Shown in pieces: positions 24,738-33,616 of a stretch of 64,000 nucleotides of DNA. Both the position numbers and the translations under genes were made by a program. Each line of letters opens with the position of its first letter. The first letter of the stretch is position 1. Location: contig CBDATB010000010.1 of the NCBI GenBank assembly GCA_965199745.1, positions 239,243-303,242 of the forward strand. The letters run 5' to 3'. The DNA comes from CBDATB01 sp965199745 (lineage in GTDB: Bacteria; Bacteroidota; Bacteroidia; Cytophagales; Flammeovirgaceae). The notes beneath the pieces are model-generated. The model saw only the letters and a program-made list of their open reading frames with translations. It was not told the origin of the DNA and did no database searches.

Positions 24738-25940
24738 CTATGGAGCGACTACCCGAAAGCCATTGAAGTCGCTGCTAAACGAAGGGACATTGCCGAGGCG
24801 ATTAACAGCACGCACAACCCTAGCACTGTTGAACCAGCTACCACCGCGCAACACCCGAAGCGTACCACTATTCGGTCCCTGAGGGTTACTCAATGGGCTT
24901 TCATCGTAATAACTACTACTATACCAGTCCTGGCACCATTCCAATACATTACCACTCATATCATGAAAGCCCAACTCATTAGCAGCCAATGTGCCTACTG
25001 GATGTGTCTTTATATTCTCGTAATTCGACTGACCATTACTATTACTGTTATCAGAATACCACGCCACACTGCCTACCGTATTGCTCCCGCTAAACTGATA
25101 GCCCTGGCTACTAGTACCCCCACGAGCCGCAAACTCCCATTCCGCCTCTGTCGGTAAACGTCCGCCCAACCATCGCGCATAAGCATTCGCACCATACCAA
25201 GTCACTTCTATTACAGGATAATTACTCAAATCTATACTATGACTGCGTACAACAAAACTACTCCCGTCATGCACTATCATCACATCACTATCATCCATAT
25301 CTATATATTCTACAGTGCCAAAATCTGTATCTGTAAAGCTGCCATTACTGTTTGCGCCTACGGCATTCAAAAATTCTACATACTGAGCATTCGTAATTTC
25401 ATACTTGCTCATACGGAAATTCGATACTGTTACCATATGTTCAGGTGATTCGTCACTACTACAGCTCAGACCATTTATATCATCTCGACCACTGCGGCAA
25501 CCCATTTGGAACGTACCGTCTGAGACACTTATCATTACAGGTTCACTCATATCACTGACACTGATACTGATAGTAAATACTTCTTCATACCTTAAGTCCC
25601 CTGCATCTGTCGTTCGTACCCGTATCGCGTACGAAGATTGGGTTCCATGGTCGAATACTGCGGCAGTTTGCAAATTACTACCACTAATACTAAAGCTGCT
25701 GTTACCACTGTCGCCGCTGCCACTTACCAATTGGTATGTATGCGTATCGCCCGCATCGGAGTCCGTGGTGCTAAAGCTACCTATTACTGTGCCTGTTGGC
25801 AAATTCTCTTGCACACTACTACTACTCAGAGACATATCCGTAGGGGCTTTGTTCAGGCCGGGTGAAAACTCTTCTTTTAGCGAGCAGTTCTGTAAAATAA
25901 CTATCACCAACAACACAAAGATCTTGATTTGTTTATTCAT
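24738..25940 (-). CDS. Cadherin-FGE/SUMF1 lipoprotein (copy B)
   Basis: 400 aa. Same signal and lipobox pattern as copy A ('VILQNC', C19). It lacks the PKD module: after C19 comes a cadherin-like repeat (~31-130, 'NKAPTDMSLSSSSVQENLPT') and then the FGE domain (~133-400: 'FQMGCRSGRDDINGLSC', 'GGRLPTEAEWEFAARGG', 'GFHDMSGNVLEWCQDWY'). The usually invariant Trp of GNVWEW is Leu. The FGE body is nearly the same as copy A, but only 13 of the last 31 residues agree. Likely a surface-exposed recognition or adhesion protein; the ligand is unknown. Confidence 0.9.
   Translation of the reverse strand: MNKQIKIFVLLVIVILQNCSLKEEFSPGLNKAPTDMSLSSSSVQENLPTGTVIGSFSTTDSDAGDTHTYQLVSGSGDSGNSSFSISGSNLQTAAVFDHGTQSSYAIRVRTTDAGDLRYEEVFTISISVSDMSEPVMISVSDGTFQMGCRSGRDDINGLSCSSDESPEHMVTVSNFRMSKYEITNAQYVEFLNAVGANSNGSFTDTDFGTVEYIDMDDSDVMIVHDGSSFVVRSHSIDLSNYPVIEVTWYGANAYARWLGGRLPTEAEWEFAARGGTSSQGYQFSGSNTVGSVAWYSDNSNSNGQSNYENIKTHPVGTLAANELGFHDMSGNVLEWCQDWYSSSYYDESPLSNPQGPNSGTLRVLRGGSWFNSARVVRAVNRLGNVPSFSSDFNGFRVVAP
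24741..24857 (-). other. Variable-repeat-like tail of copy B
   Basis: Last 39 codons, 'RVLRGGSW' onward. Positions that vary against copy A read TTC, AAC, AGT, GTT, GTT, AAT, CTC, GGC, AAT, GTC, AGC, GAC, TTC: almost all NNY, as expected if AAY codons of a template had adenines randomised. Fixed islands are CGTGCT, CGC, PSFS and GGCTTTCG. Confidence 0.35.
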
Positions 25941-26284
25941 TTGTTTGTTATTTTTTAGGTTCTATAAATGGTTATGCGCTATCGATTAAACTTTTATAAT
26001 GGGTAGCTGTCGTGGCTGTTTGTTTATCCGTTCACACTGTATTGATAAAAGTATCTATAAATTGTTGTTTATTTTTAGAGACATCCAGGATTTTATGGCT
26101 GCGAAGAAAAGTGTTTAAGGGTACCTCCAACTTATGTAAAACGAAAACAATACGATAAGCGTTTTAATTTGCGTCTAACAATTTAAATAACATTAAAAAT
26201 AAAAAAGCGTCAACTAAATTATGCCGCCTTTGGCGGTATAAAATTCCCCCGTATACGCACTTTGCCTTAAGGCAGTGCAGCGGA
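25941..26284. other. Region upstream of FGE copy B
   Basis: 344 bases without a supported gene. Contains the 5' leader of copy B (AT-rich, no clear TAnnTTTG element) and the duplicated flank at 25984. The part near 26220-26290 joins the decayed third copy. Confidence 0.5.
25984..26034 (-). repeat. Duplicated 5' flank, copy B
   Basis: Counterpart of 24323-24386: ATTAAACTTTT, then GGGTAGCTGT, GTGGCTGTTTGTTTAT and CCGTTCAC. Slightly shorter than the copy A flank through small deletions. Confidence 0.6.
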
Positions 26285-26822
26285 TGAGCAACAGAGTAGA
26301 GGCAAATTACTACCATTAATACTAAAGCTGCCGCTGTCGCTACTACCACTTACCAAACTGTAGGTATGTGCATCGCACGCATCAGAATCCGTGGGGGTAA
26401 AGCTACCTACTACTGTGACTGTTGGCAAATTCTCTTGCACACTACTACTCAAAGATATATCCGTAGGGGCTTCGTTGAGATTACTAATGGTAATAAATAC
26501 TTTTTTCATGCTTTAAGTTCCCTGCGTCTGTCGTGCGTACCCATATCGAGTACGAAGATTGGGTTTCGTGGTCGAATGCTGCGGCGGTTCGCAAATTACT
26601 GCTACCAATACTGAAACTGCCACCACAATATTAGCAACGAGGTTCTCGCTGATAGTGGTATTGCTCTTAGAAGTATTCCCGTTGCCAAAACCCCATCGGT
26701 AAGAGGAAGCAAATTGAGAAGCGTTGCTAAAGACTCCTACCCTGTTTTTATTGTTTAATACTTTAAAAACTGGCAATCAGGTCAGGTGGGAGTTCTTCTT
26801 TTACCATACAGGTCTGTAAAAT
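26285..26822 (-). pseudogene. Decayed PKD-cadherin lipoprotein gene (third copy, FGE domain lost)
   Basis: Read on the minus strand, the start recalls copy A: a lipobox-like 'ILQTC' then 'EELPPD' (26765-26822), PKD pieces ('NASQFASSYRWGFGNGNTS', ~26660-26760), and cadherin pieces ('NEAPTDISLSS', 'QENLPTVTVVGSFTPTDSDA', 26300-26500). These fall in different frames, separated by indels, and there is no start codon. The FGE part is missing. The DNA at 26300-26480 is still close to 25660-25860 of copy B, so decay is fairly recent. Confidence 0.8.
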
Positions 26823-26838
26823 ATCTAATTTAATATAC

Positions 26839-27642
26839 TTAAAAAACAAAACCGATTTTTGTAGTTAATACTATTTGAGTGAGTGGTAGCCTTTCATCAT
26901 ATTGCTCCGTACCACTTGTGTTAGTAAAAGTATCTGTAAATTGTTTTTTATTGGCACTATACTGTCCGCCAATATTAATCAGGAATTTGCCGAACCTATA
27001 CCCCAAAGAAGCACCTGCCAAGAGTCCGCCACCTTCACCCGGAGAAAAACCAATGTTTACCCCTATGAATGGGGAAGAAGGTTGGGTGAGAAAATAAATA
27101 CGCCCGTCTATAAATAAAGGAATGAATGGGCCAGCACCATAATCACCATCAAAGCCTACTCCTATGCCTATACTGAGCCGTTCGCCTTGGTAGCCCAGTA
27201 CGCCACTCATAGACGGAGCGATGGTCTTGCCATACTTAATACCTGCTTCGGCAATAAACACAAAACCTGTTTTTACGCCCGAATAACTCTGTACTTCTTC
27301 TACCACTTCTGCCGGTTCGCTTCTGACTGCCCGTATATCAAAGTCTAGTGCGGCAAGTTCGTTGTCTGTTTCCCTCTTGTAATCCCATACAATTTTTTTC
27401 CTTAAACCTGCCGTAACTTTTTTTCCTACATCACCACTTACAAAGACCAGAGGCATAGCGTAGTTATTGAAAGAGCAGTAAACAGATACTTCAAATTTTT
27501 GTCCCTCTACGGCTTCGAGGTCATAGAAGATATTAATTTTTTGCTTGTTGACATCAAACTGTGCCTGTACATTGGTAGTTTCCTGCCCCAAGGCAAAGCA
27601 GGAGGTGAATAACAAAACAAGGGTTAGTATCTTTTTTTTCAT
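26839..27642 (-). CDS. Exported beta-barrel-like protein
   Basis: 267 aa from the ATG at 27642 (MKKKILTLVLLFTSCFALGQ), which gives a clean signal peptide cut after 'ALGQ'; the open frame runs 40 codons further upstream without signal features. The first half is a soluble domain ('VQAQFDVNKQKINIFYDLEA'). The second half has amphipathic Gly-rich strands ('IGIGVGFDGDYGAGPFIPLF', 'GASLGYRFGKFLINIGGQYS') ending in 'IVLTTKIGFVF', as in outer-membrane barrels. It may interact with the FGE lipoproteins next to it, but that is only positional. Confidence 0.78.
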   Translation of the reverse strand: MKKKILTLVLLFTSCFALGQETTNVQAQFDVNKQKINIFYDLEAVEGQKFEVSVYCSFNNYAMPLVFVSGDVGKKVTAGLRKKIVWDYKRETDNELAALDFDIRAVRSEPAEVVEEVQSYSGVKTGFVFIAEAGIKYGKTIAPSMSGVLGYQGERLSIGIGVGFDGDYGAGPFIPLFIDGRIYFLTQPSSPFIGVNIGFSPGEGGGLLAGASLGYRFGKFLINIGGQYSANKKQFTDTFTNTSGTEQYDERLPLTQIVLTTKIGFVF

Positions 27643-27796
27643 TGCTAAAAATATATTTGGGTGTATCATAAAATAGAATCTGTAGCAGGCGTGAAGATAA
27701 TATTTATACGTTGTTAAAATTAATGGCGAGCGTATTCTCATGCAAATACTGCCATCATTCATAAATATGCCTCAGCTCCACAACAATAATTTTTTG

Positions 27797-27828
27797 CAAA
27801 AGTAAATAAAAAATTAAAACATATGCAA
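27797..27828 (-). promoter_or_regulatory. Bacteroidota-type promoter for the beta-barrel gene
   Basis: On the minus strand TTTG, 20 bases, then TACTTTTG: a full match to the phylum's TTTG / TAnnTTTG consensus. It lies 155 bases before the chosen start, implying a long leader. Confidence 0.5.
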
Positions 27829-27849
27829 ATATACCTTAAAGACAAACAG

Positions 27850-29100
27850 CTATTTAGTACGAATAGCTATCACTGGATCGAGCAGAGAAGCAGAAATGGC
27901 AGGTACAATACCTGAAATAATACCGACAGAACAAGAGATGCCCAAACCTAGGAACACATTCTTGAAAGTAAGGGCAATAGGAAAAGTATCGGTAGAGAAA
28001 ACCGATAGGATAGACACAAGCATTACACCCACACCCCCGCCGAGGAAACTTAAAAATATTGCTTCAAAAAGAAATTGTAGTAAAATAAAATAATTTTCAG
28101 CACCCAAAGATTTTTGTATACCGATAATATGCGTACGCTCTTTTACCGAAACAATCATAATATTGACAATGCCAAACCCTCCAATAAGTATAGAGAACCC
28201 GCCGATAATCCAGCTGGCAATAGTGAGTATACGAATGATATTATCTAAGGTGCTAGTGATAGCCTCTGGTCTGTTTAGGGCAAAATTTTCCTCTTCTGCG
28301 GCACGAATACCACGATAACTGCGCATCATACCCTTAATTTCGTTTTCTAATTCTACCAAACCCCGGTCAGTATTAAACCCTTTTGCAGCAATTGTTGGCG
28401 AGAGTCCACGTTTGAGTGTAGCAAATACTTTGGCCAATGTTTTATAGGGCATGATACACAGCTCGTCATTACTAGGCGTACCCAAGAGATTATCGCCTTG
28501 TTTTTCAATAACACCGGCAACAGTAAACTTAATACCTTTAATCTTAATGAAATTTCCTACAGGATTTTGCGTGTCGAAAAGCTCTTCGGCAATATTAGCA
28601 CCTAAAATAACTACGTACACACCCCTGTCTATTTCTGCCTTAGTGAAATATCGACCGTCTTTAATATCAATATCCGAGACCTGGTTGTGTCGGTAAGAGA
28701 TTCCCTGCGCCAAAACACTACTCACATTATTATTTTTATACTTAATTGTTAGCCCTCCTTTAAAGTCAAAAATAGATATTGCGGAAGCCCAAGTGAGGTT
28801 TTGCTCTAAAAATTCACATTCTGCCAAGGTAGGATACGGTCTTCTATAATATTTCCACCAAGGATAGTTGTCGGAAAAAGACCAAGGCCACTTTTCTACA
28901 TAAATTACCTTATTACCTAAAAAAGACAAACTCTTTCGGATACTGTTATCCAAAGTATCTACTAAGGTTAATACGCCAATAATGGCAAATATGCCCACAG
29001 TAACGCCCAATAAAGACAAGGTAGTACGCAACAAATTCTCACGTAATGCCTGTCTGGCAAAACCGAATGCTTCAAATACTTGCTTGAAAAAATGTATCAT
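27850..29100 (-). CDS. FtsX/MacB-type ABC transporter permease
   Basis: 416 aa. N-terminal helix ('LRTTLSLLGVTVGIFAIIGV', ~25-45), a large periplasmic MacB_PCD domain (~46-280), then three helices of the FtsX domain ('ASWIIGGFSILIGGFGIVNIM', 'FLFEAIFLSFLGGGVGVML', 'IVPAISASLLDPVIAIRTK'; each within ~20 residues). Works with a separate ATPase, not in this window, in mechanotransmission or export of substrates such as lipoproteins or peptides. Preceded by a strong promoter match. Confidence 0.93.
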   Translation of the reverse strand: MIHFFKQVFEAFGFARQALRENLLRTTLSLLGVTVGIFAIIGVLTLVDTLDNSIRKSLSFLGNKVIYVEKWPWSFSDNYPWWKYYRRPYPTLAECEFLEQNLTWASAISIFDFKGGLTIKYKNNNVSSVLAQGISYRHNQVSDIDIKDGRYFTKAEIDRGVYVVILGANIAEELFDTQNPVGNFIKIKGIKFTVAGVIEKQGDNLLGTPSNDELCIMPYKTLAKVFATLKRGLSPTIAAKGFNTDRGLVELENEIKGMMRSYRGIRAAEEENFALNRPEAITSTLDNIIRILTIASWIIGGFSILIGGFGIVNIMIVSVKERTHIIGIQKSLGAENYFILLQFLFEAIFLSFLGGGVGVMLVSILSVFSTDTFPIALTFKNVFLGLGISCSVGIISGIVPAISASLLDPVIAIRTK

Positions 29101-29166
29101 TAGTACGCTCGCTGTCGCTTGATAGTTAATTCAATAAGACTAAAAGTAGGCAAATACGAGACAAAA

Positions 29167-29197
29167 CAAAAATAATTCGATGTAAATGTATGCCAAA
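29167..29197 (-). promoter_or_regulatory. Bacteroidota-type promoter of the MacB-like gene
   Basis: Minus strand TTTG-N19-TATTTTTG, an exact match in both boxes and spacing, 67 bases upstream of the ATG. Confidence 0.65.
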
Positions 29198-29298
29198 TCT
29201 TTACTTTTCTCATCTTTTTTGTAAAAATACAGGCAAGTGTATAGAAAAATGCTTTAATTGCCTTTGATAACTATCTTTCTTTTCACAACAAAAGATGC

Positions 29299-29306
29299 TA
29301 TCTTTG
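29299..29306 (+). promoter_or_regulatory. -7 box upstream of the SufT-like gene
   Basis: TATCTTTG matches TAnnTTTG, 79 bases before the start codon. No TTTG is found at the right -33 spacing, so this is a partial match. Confidence 0.3.
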
Positions 29307-29384
29307 TAGGGATTAATTGAAAACTGGGAAATATGTTACATTCAAATTAACCATATGTGAGAGCAAATATTTATATTAAATGTT

Positions 29385-29720
29385 ATGAAAGGAAAACAAG
29401 CATTAAAAGACCCCTCTGCCGTTGCTTTAAAAAAAAAGGTTGTAGAAGTAATTAAAACAGTTTACGACCCAGAAATACCTGTCGATATATACGAATTAGG
29501 ATTAATATATGAAATTAGTATCTACCCTGTCAATAGTGTATTCATTCTAATGACACTTACCTCTCCTGCATGCCCTTCGGCAGAAGAAATTCCCGGAGAA
29601 GTCGAAGAAAAGCTAAAAGCAATTCAAGAAATCAATCATGTAACTATTGAATTAACTTTTGACCCACCCTATACTATGGATATGATGTCGGAAGCAGCGA
29701 AGCTAACACTAGGTTTTTAG
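29385..29720 (+). CDS. MIP18/DUF59 family Fe-S assembly protein (SufT-like)
   Basis: 111 aa. The whole protein is a DUF59 domain: 'VYDPEIPVDIYELGLIYEI' near residue 26, 'MTLTSPACPSAEEIPGEV' with the conserved Cys, and 'ELTFDPPYTMDMMS'. Relatives (SufT, PaaD, Cia2) help mature Fe-S proteins in the cytoplasm. Here it is not next to sufBCD but before a bacilliredoxin gene on the same strand, which fits a thiol/Fe-S theme. Confidence 0.9.
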   Translation: MKGKQALKDPSAVALKKKVVEVIKTVYDPEIPVDIYELGLIYEISIYPVNSVFILMTLTSPACPSAEEIPGEVEEKLKAIQEINHVTIELTFDPPYTMDMMSEAAKLTLGF

Positions 29721-29801
29721 CCTGCGTTCAGAAAAAAGCCAAAGACAAAAAACTATCTTATTTTGTTTGAATAAAAGTTTTATCATTTAATCGTTAAAAA
29801 T

Positions 29802-30221
29802 ATGTATGCTGAAGAAATAACCGCTCCTATGAAAAGAGAGTTAACCAACGAGGGTTTCCTTGATTTAATTGCTCCTAACCAAGTTAGTGAAGTACTCGAC
29901 CGCAAAGAAGGGACTACTCTGTTGGTTGTCAATTCTGTATGTGGTTGTGCTGCCGGATCGGCCCGTCCGGGCGTAAAACATGCTGTTCGCAACAGCAATA
30001 AAACTCCCAATCTATTGACTACCGTTTTTGCAGGTGTAGACAAAGAAGCCACCGAGAGAGCTAGAGAATACTTACTACCCTATCCTCCTTCATCTCCGTG
30101 CATAGCACTCTTTAAAGATGGAAATTTGGTTCATTTTATAGAAAGACACCACATCGAAGGAAACAGCGCAGAAGCTATCGGGCAACACTTATCAAGTATT
30201 TTTGAAGAGTATTGTTCTTAG
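29802..30221 (+). CDS. BrxA/BrxB family bacilliredoxin
   Basis: 139 aa, the length of the YphP/YqiW family. The active site CGC is in 'VVNSVCGCAAGSARPGV' (near residue 50). 'TVFAGVDKEATERAREYL' and 'PPSSPCIALFKDGNLVHFIE' (second motif ~95-115) complete the match. Firmicutes homologues remove bacillithiol from proteins; the thiol used here is not known from this window. Confidence 0.93.
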   Translation: MYAEEITAPMKRELTNEGFLDLIAPNQVSEVLDRKEGTTLLVVNSVCGCAAGSARPGVKHAVRNSNKTPNLLTTVFAGVDKEATERAREYLLPYPPSSPCIALFKDGNLVHFIERHHIEGNSAEAIGQHLSSIFEEYCS

Positions 30222-30299
30222 GAGTATGTTTAATATGCTTGTGCGGTTTATCAAACATTTTTTTACTCATTATCAAGTAAATATTCCGATAAAAAACTT

Positions 30300-30929
30300 A
30301 TGAACACCGCCCAAAAAGTAGCTAGCGAACTCATGTCTATTGGCACTATCAAAGTTCAACTCGAGAAACCATTTGTCTGGTCTTCCGGTTGGCGTTCGCC
30401 CATTTATTGCGACAACCGACTTTCTCTTTCTTTTCCTAGAATTAGGTCTTTTATCAAAAGCGCATTGGCAGCTTTGATAAAAGATAAATTCCCAGCAGTA
30501 GAAATTATTGCCGGTGTTGCAACAGCAGGAATACCTCAGGCTGCGCTACTTGCCGACTATCTCAATTTGCCCTTGTTGTATATCCGCACAGAAGCCAAAA
30601 GTCATGGTATGGGTAAGCAGATAGAAGGTAAATTAAGCACCAAACAAAAAGTAGTTTTAGTAGAAGATTTAATCTCTACAGGTACAAGTGCCATTAGAGC
30701 AGCAAAAGTACTACGAGAAGCGGGTGCAGAAGTGCTGGGTGTGGTAGCAGTATTTAGTTATGCTTTTCAAGCAGCTACCGATGGCTTTGCAGAAGTGCAA
30801 ATCCCGTTTGAGGTTTTATCAGATTATCATGAGCTGATGAAATTACTGAAAAACCACCGCGAAATATCTTCTGAGGAAGAGATAATCTTGCAAAGATGGC
30901 GCAAAAGCCCAGATACTTGGCATGATTAG
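30300..30929 (+). CDS. pyrE: Orotate phosphoribosyltransferase
   Basis: 209 aa. Makes OMP from orotate and PRPP in pyrimidine synthesis. The PRPP motif 'VVLVEDLISTGTS' is at ~118-130, with 'FVWSSGWRSPIYCDNRLSLS' near the N-terminus and the flexible-loop 'EAKSHGMGKQIEG' (catalytic Lys region). The ATG start fits the family. Separate from other pyr genes. Confidence 0.96.
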   Translation: MNTAQKVASELMSIGTIKVQLEKPFVWSSGWRSPIYCDNRLSLSFPRIRSFIKSALAALIKDKFPAVEIIAGVATAGIPQAALLADYLNLPLLYIRTEAKSHGMGKQIEGKLSTKQKVVLVEDLISTGTSAIRAAKVLREAGAEVLGVVAVFSYAFQAATDGFAEVQIPFEVLSDYHELMKLLKNHREISSEEEIILQRWRKSPDTWHD

Positions 30930-30989
30930 CAACGGGTTTATCCAAACATCAACTTTTGCTGCCTTTGTTGCCCTTAATCCCCAACGAAC

Positions 30990-32024
30990 ATGAGAGAAGA
31001 TTATTTAAAAGGAGATGACCGACATTCTTCGGAAGAAGAAAAAGAAATAGAACACTCACTGCGTCCGTTGTCCTTCAGAGATTTTACCGGACAAGATAAA
31101 ATTGTAGATAATTTACGCGTGTTTGTCTCGGCTGCTTCTCGAAGAAAAGAAGCCCTAGATCATGTTTTACTACACGGCCCTCCCGGACTCGGTAAAACTA
31201 CGCTCTCTCACATCATTGCTAATGAAATGGGGACAGATATTAAAATCACTTCTGGTCCTGTGCTGGACAAGCCCGGCGATTTAGCAGGCCTACTGACTAA
31301 TTTAGAAGAAAAAGATATGTTATTTATCGATGAGATTCATCGACTGAATCCTATTATTGAAGAATATCTGTATTCAGCCATGGAAGATTTTCGCATCGAT
31401 ATTGTTCTTGACTCAGGTCCGAACGCGCGTACTATACAAATTGCCCTCAACCCTTTCACTTTGATTGGTGCTACTACTCGCTCAGGCTTGCTAACTTCAC
31501 CGCTGCGGGCGCGTTTCGGTATTTCTGCCCGCCTAGAGTACTATGACGCAGAACTGCTGACCACTATTGTTAAGCGCTCAGCAGACTTATTAGCAGTACC
31601 TATCGACGAGGAGGCTGCCGCAGAAATTGCCCGTAGAAGCAGAGGCACTCCACGTATTGCCAATAACCTGCTGCGGAGAACTAGAGATTTTGCACAAGTA
31701 AAAGGAAGTGGTCATATTACGCTAGCCATCGCTCGCGTAGCACTAGATGCCCTAAATGTGGACTACAACGGCTTGGATGAAATGGATAACCGTATTTTAC
31801 AAACAATTATAGAAAAATTTAATGGCGGACCGGTAGGGATTTCTACCATCGCCACCGCTTGTAGTGAAGAAAGTGAAACCATAGAAGAAGTATACGAACC
31901 TTTCCTGATTAAAGAAGGCTATATCAAAAGAACTTCCAGAGGCAGACAAGTAACGGAAAGAGCCTATAAACATCTCGGCATGCTACCGCCTAATACAGAA
32001 ACTACGGGTACTTTATTTGACTAG
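30990..32024 (+). CDS. ruvB: Holliday junction helicase RuvB
   Basis: 344 aa. AAA+ motor that drives branch migration with RuvA. 'LRPLSFRDFTGQDKIVDNL', Walker A 'LLHGPPGLGKTTLSHI', Walker B 'MLFIDEIHRLNPIIEE', sensor 'LIGATTRSGLLTSPLRARFG' (Arg finger region), and the C-terminal winged helix 'EPFLIKEGYIKRTSRGR'. Full length. Confidence 0.97.
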   Translation: MREDYLKGDDRHSSEEEKEIEHSLRPLSFRDFTGQDKIVDNLRVFVSAASRRKEALDHVLLHGPPGLGKTTLSHIIANEMGTDIKITSGPVLDKPGDLAGLLTNLEEKDMLFIDEIHRLNPIIEEYLYSAMEDFRIDIVLDSGPNARTIQIALNPFTLIGATTRSGLLTSPLRARFGISARLEYYDAELLTTIVKRSADLLAVPIDEEAAAEIARRSRGTPRIANNLLRRTRDFAQVKGSGHITLAIARVALDALNVDYNGLDEMDNRILQTIIEKFNGGPVGISTIATACSEESETIEEVYEPFLIKEGYIKRTSRGRQVTERAYKHLGMLPPNTETTGTLFD

Positions 32025-32294
32025 TGTGCATCACATTATTTTGTTTTATTCAAATTTATACCTTATTTCCTTTTATACTCTGTCATCATTTTTGGCTATT
32101 CCCATCCCGAGAAGACTTTCCCAACGCTGCCCAGAGGTTCAACCAACGCAACCAACTTCTTGGGTCTTAGTGTGGCTTTTCGACAAACAAAATACGACAA
32201 TGCAAAAGATTATCAGAGAGGATACAATAAAAATTTATTATTTTTTTTGTTCCTTGCTTCACTGCTTAATTATCTGATTACTTTTTATGGATAG
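32025..32294 (+). pseudogene. Possible 3' remnant of a lost gene
   Basis: Between ruvB and the convergent holB-like gene there is a frame without a start codon that looks partly coded: 'GYSHPEKTFPTLPRGSTNA', 'NFLGLSVAFRQTKYDNAKDY', 'QRGYNKNLLFFLFLASLLN', stop at 32292-32294. I do not recognise it, and it runs into the end of the opposite gene. It may be a decayed C-terminus or chance. Confidence 0.2.
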
Positions 32295-33374
32295 GTGCAT
32301 GAGTAGCATTTTAGCGTTAGCATTACGCTCTAAATGGTTTAGAGCAAGATTGAATATTTGGCTCAGGCGATCTATTTTATCGTGGTTGAGTACTTTTGAA
32401 AAATTTTTGATAAAAACGCGTTCTTGCTCAGTTACTCTCAGCAGTTTTTCATCAGCATATTTTGCAATAATACACTCTCTGAAAAGTGCCAGACTATACT
32501 GTATTAGCGACTTTTGATTTTGTTTAGACATTTGCTGAAAAGCCTCTGCACGTTGGTGTAAATCTGTATAATTTGCCTTAAAACAGCTACGCATCCATTG
32601 CTGAAACCATTCACTGTACCTATGAACCATCTCTTTATTGAGCTTAGCAGCTTGATTCAAGTTGCCTTGTGCTAGGTAAGTAATTTCTTTTGCTCGTTCT
32701 GGTGTTGTTTGCATTTCTTGTGTCAGAAAAAGTTGTATTTCATCGTCAGTGAGTTCGGGTATGGCAAGGATTTGCGTCCTGGATAAAATGGTAGCGAGCA
32801 GTTTTTCTGCCTGACAAGCAACCAATAAAAATATTGTTTTCGGAGGTGGCTCCTCTAATATTTTTAAAATTGCATTGGCAGCAAAAAGGTGCATTAACTC
32901 TGGCAACCAAACTAACATTACTTTATAGGGTGCTTCAAATGCTTTTAACGAAAGTGTTTGAGTAATAGATTTACTTTCTTCTTTCGATATTTGGTAGACT
33001 TTATTTTCTCCACCCGAATAAGCTGCCCAGTCTGCTAAAATTGGGTACGGGTTTTCTGCCAGAAAACTTCTCCAACGTACCATAAAATGCTTGCTCATTG
33101 GTTTTTTATCCTTCAAAGCTGTTACTGGAAATACCCAGTGAAAATCTGGATGAATTATTTGCTTAAATTTTAGGCAGGAACTACAACTCCCACAAGCATC
33201 CTTTTCTGTTGGGCTGCTACAATTAATATAAGTGGCATAAGCCTGCGCTAAAGCTAGGTTTGCACTTCCTGCCTTACCCAAAAATAACTGTGCATGCGCT
33301 ATGTGATTTTCCTGTAACGAGCGAATAAGTCGATTTTTTACTTTTTCGTGTCCTTTTATGTTGACAAATAGCAT
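32259..33374 (-). CDS. holB: DNA polymerase III delta' subunit-like clamp-loader ATPase
   Basis: 371 aa. Start 'GHEKVKNRLIRSLQENHIAH' as in the DnaX/HolB family. The Walker A region 'FLGKAGSANLALAQAYAT' lacks the GK(T/S) motif, as expected for the non-hydrolysing delta'. The zinc-type cysteines 'CSSPTEKDACGSCSSCLKF' and the 'KILEEPPPKTIFLLVA' and 'ILSRTQIL' motifs are present. Part of the clamp loader that places the beta clamp. Converges on ruvB. Confidence 0.9.
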   Translation of the reverse strand: MLFVNIKGHEKVKNRLIRSLQENHIAHAQLFLGKAGSANLALAQAYATYINCSSPTEKDACGSCSSCLKFKQIIHPDFHWVFPVTALKDKKPMSKHFMVRWRSFLAENPYPILADWAAYSGGENKVYQISKEESKSITQTLSLKAFEAPYKVMLVWLPELMHLFAANAILKILEEPPPKTIFLLVACQAEKLLATILSRTQILAIPELTDDEIQLFLTQEMQTTPERAKEITYLAQGNLNQAAKLNKEMVHRYSEWFQQWMRSCFKANYTDLHQRAEAFQQMSKQNQKSLIQYSLALFRECIIAKYADEKLLRVTEQERVFIKNFSKVLNHDKIDRLSQIFNLALNHLERNANAKMLLMHLSIKSNQIIKQ

Positions 33375-33450
33375 AACTTTTTTTTATGTCAAGACAAAAA
33401 TAAACGTTATAACTGACAGTTGATAATTATACAATTACTTAGTTTTGCAA

Positions 33451-33458
33451 TATATTTG
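33451..33458 (+). promoter_or_regulatory. -7 box upstream of glutamate dehydrogenase
   Basis: TATATTTG fits TAnnTTTG, 158 bases before the start codon. No well-spaced -33 TTTG is visible, so it is a weak call. Confidence 0.25.
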
Positions 33459-33616
33459 ACGGTAGTTCTTAAATATCAACAATGGGTTGCAAATGTGTAA
33501 TCATTTTTACGAATTTTTTTTAAAAAATTACTAACTTTAATTTTTCACTGCTCACCAGAAAATACTTACTGAGAGTTAAGAATTTCTAATTTCAAAAACA
33601 CTAATCGATAAACACT

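Noticed and set aside
26164..26349. 61-aa minus ORF
   Set aside because: Lies in the decayed third FGE-family copy; only a chance frame through degenerate sequence.
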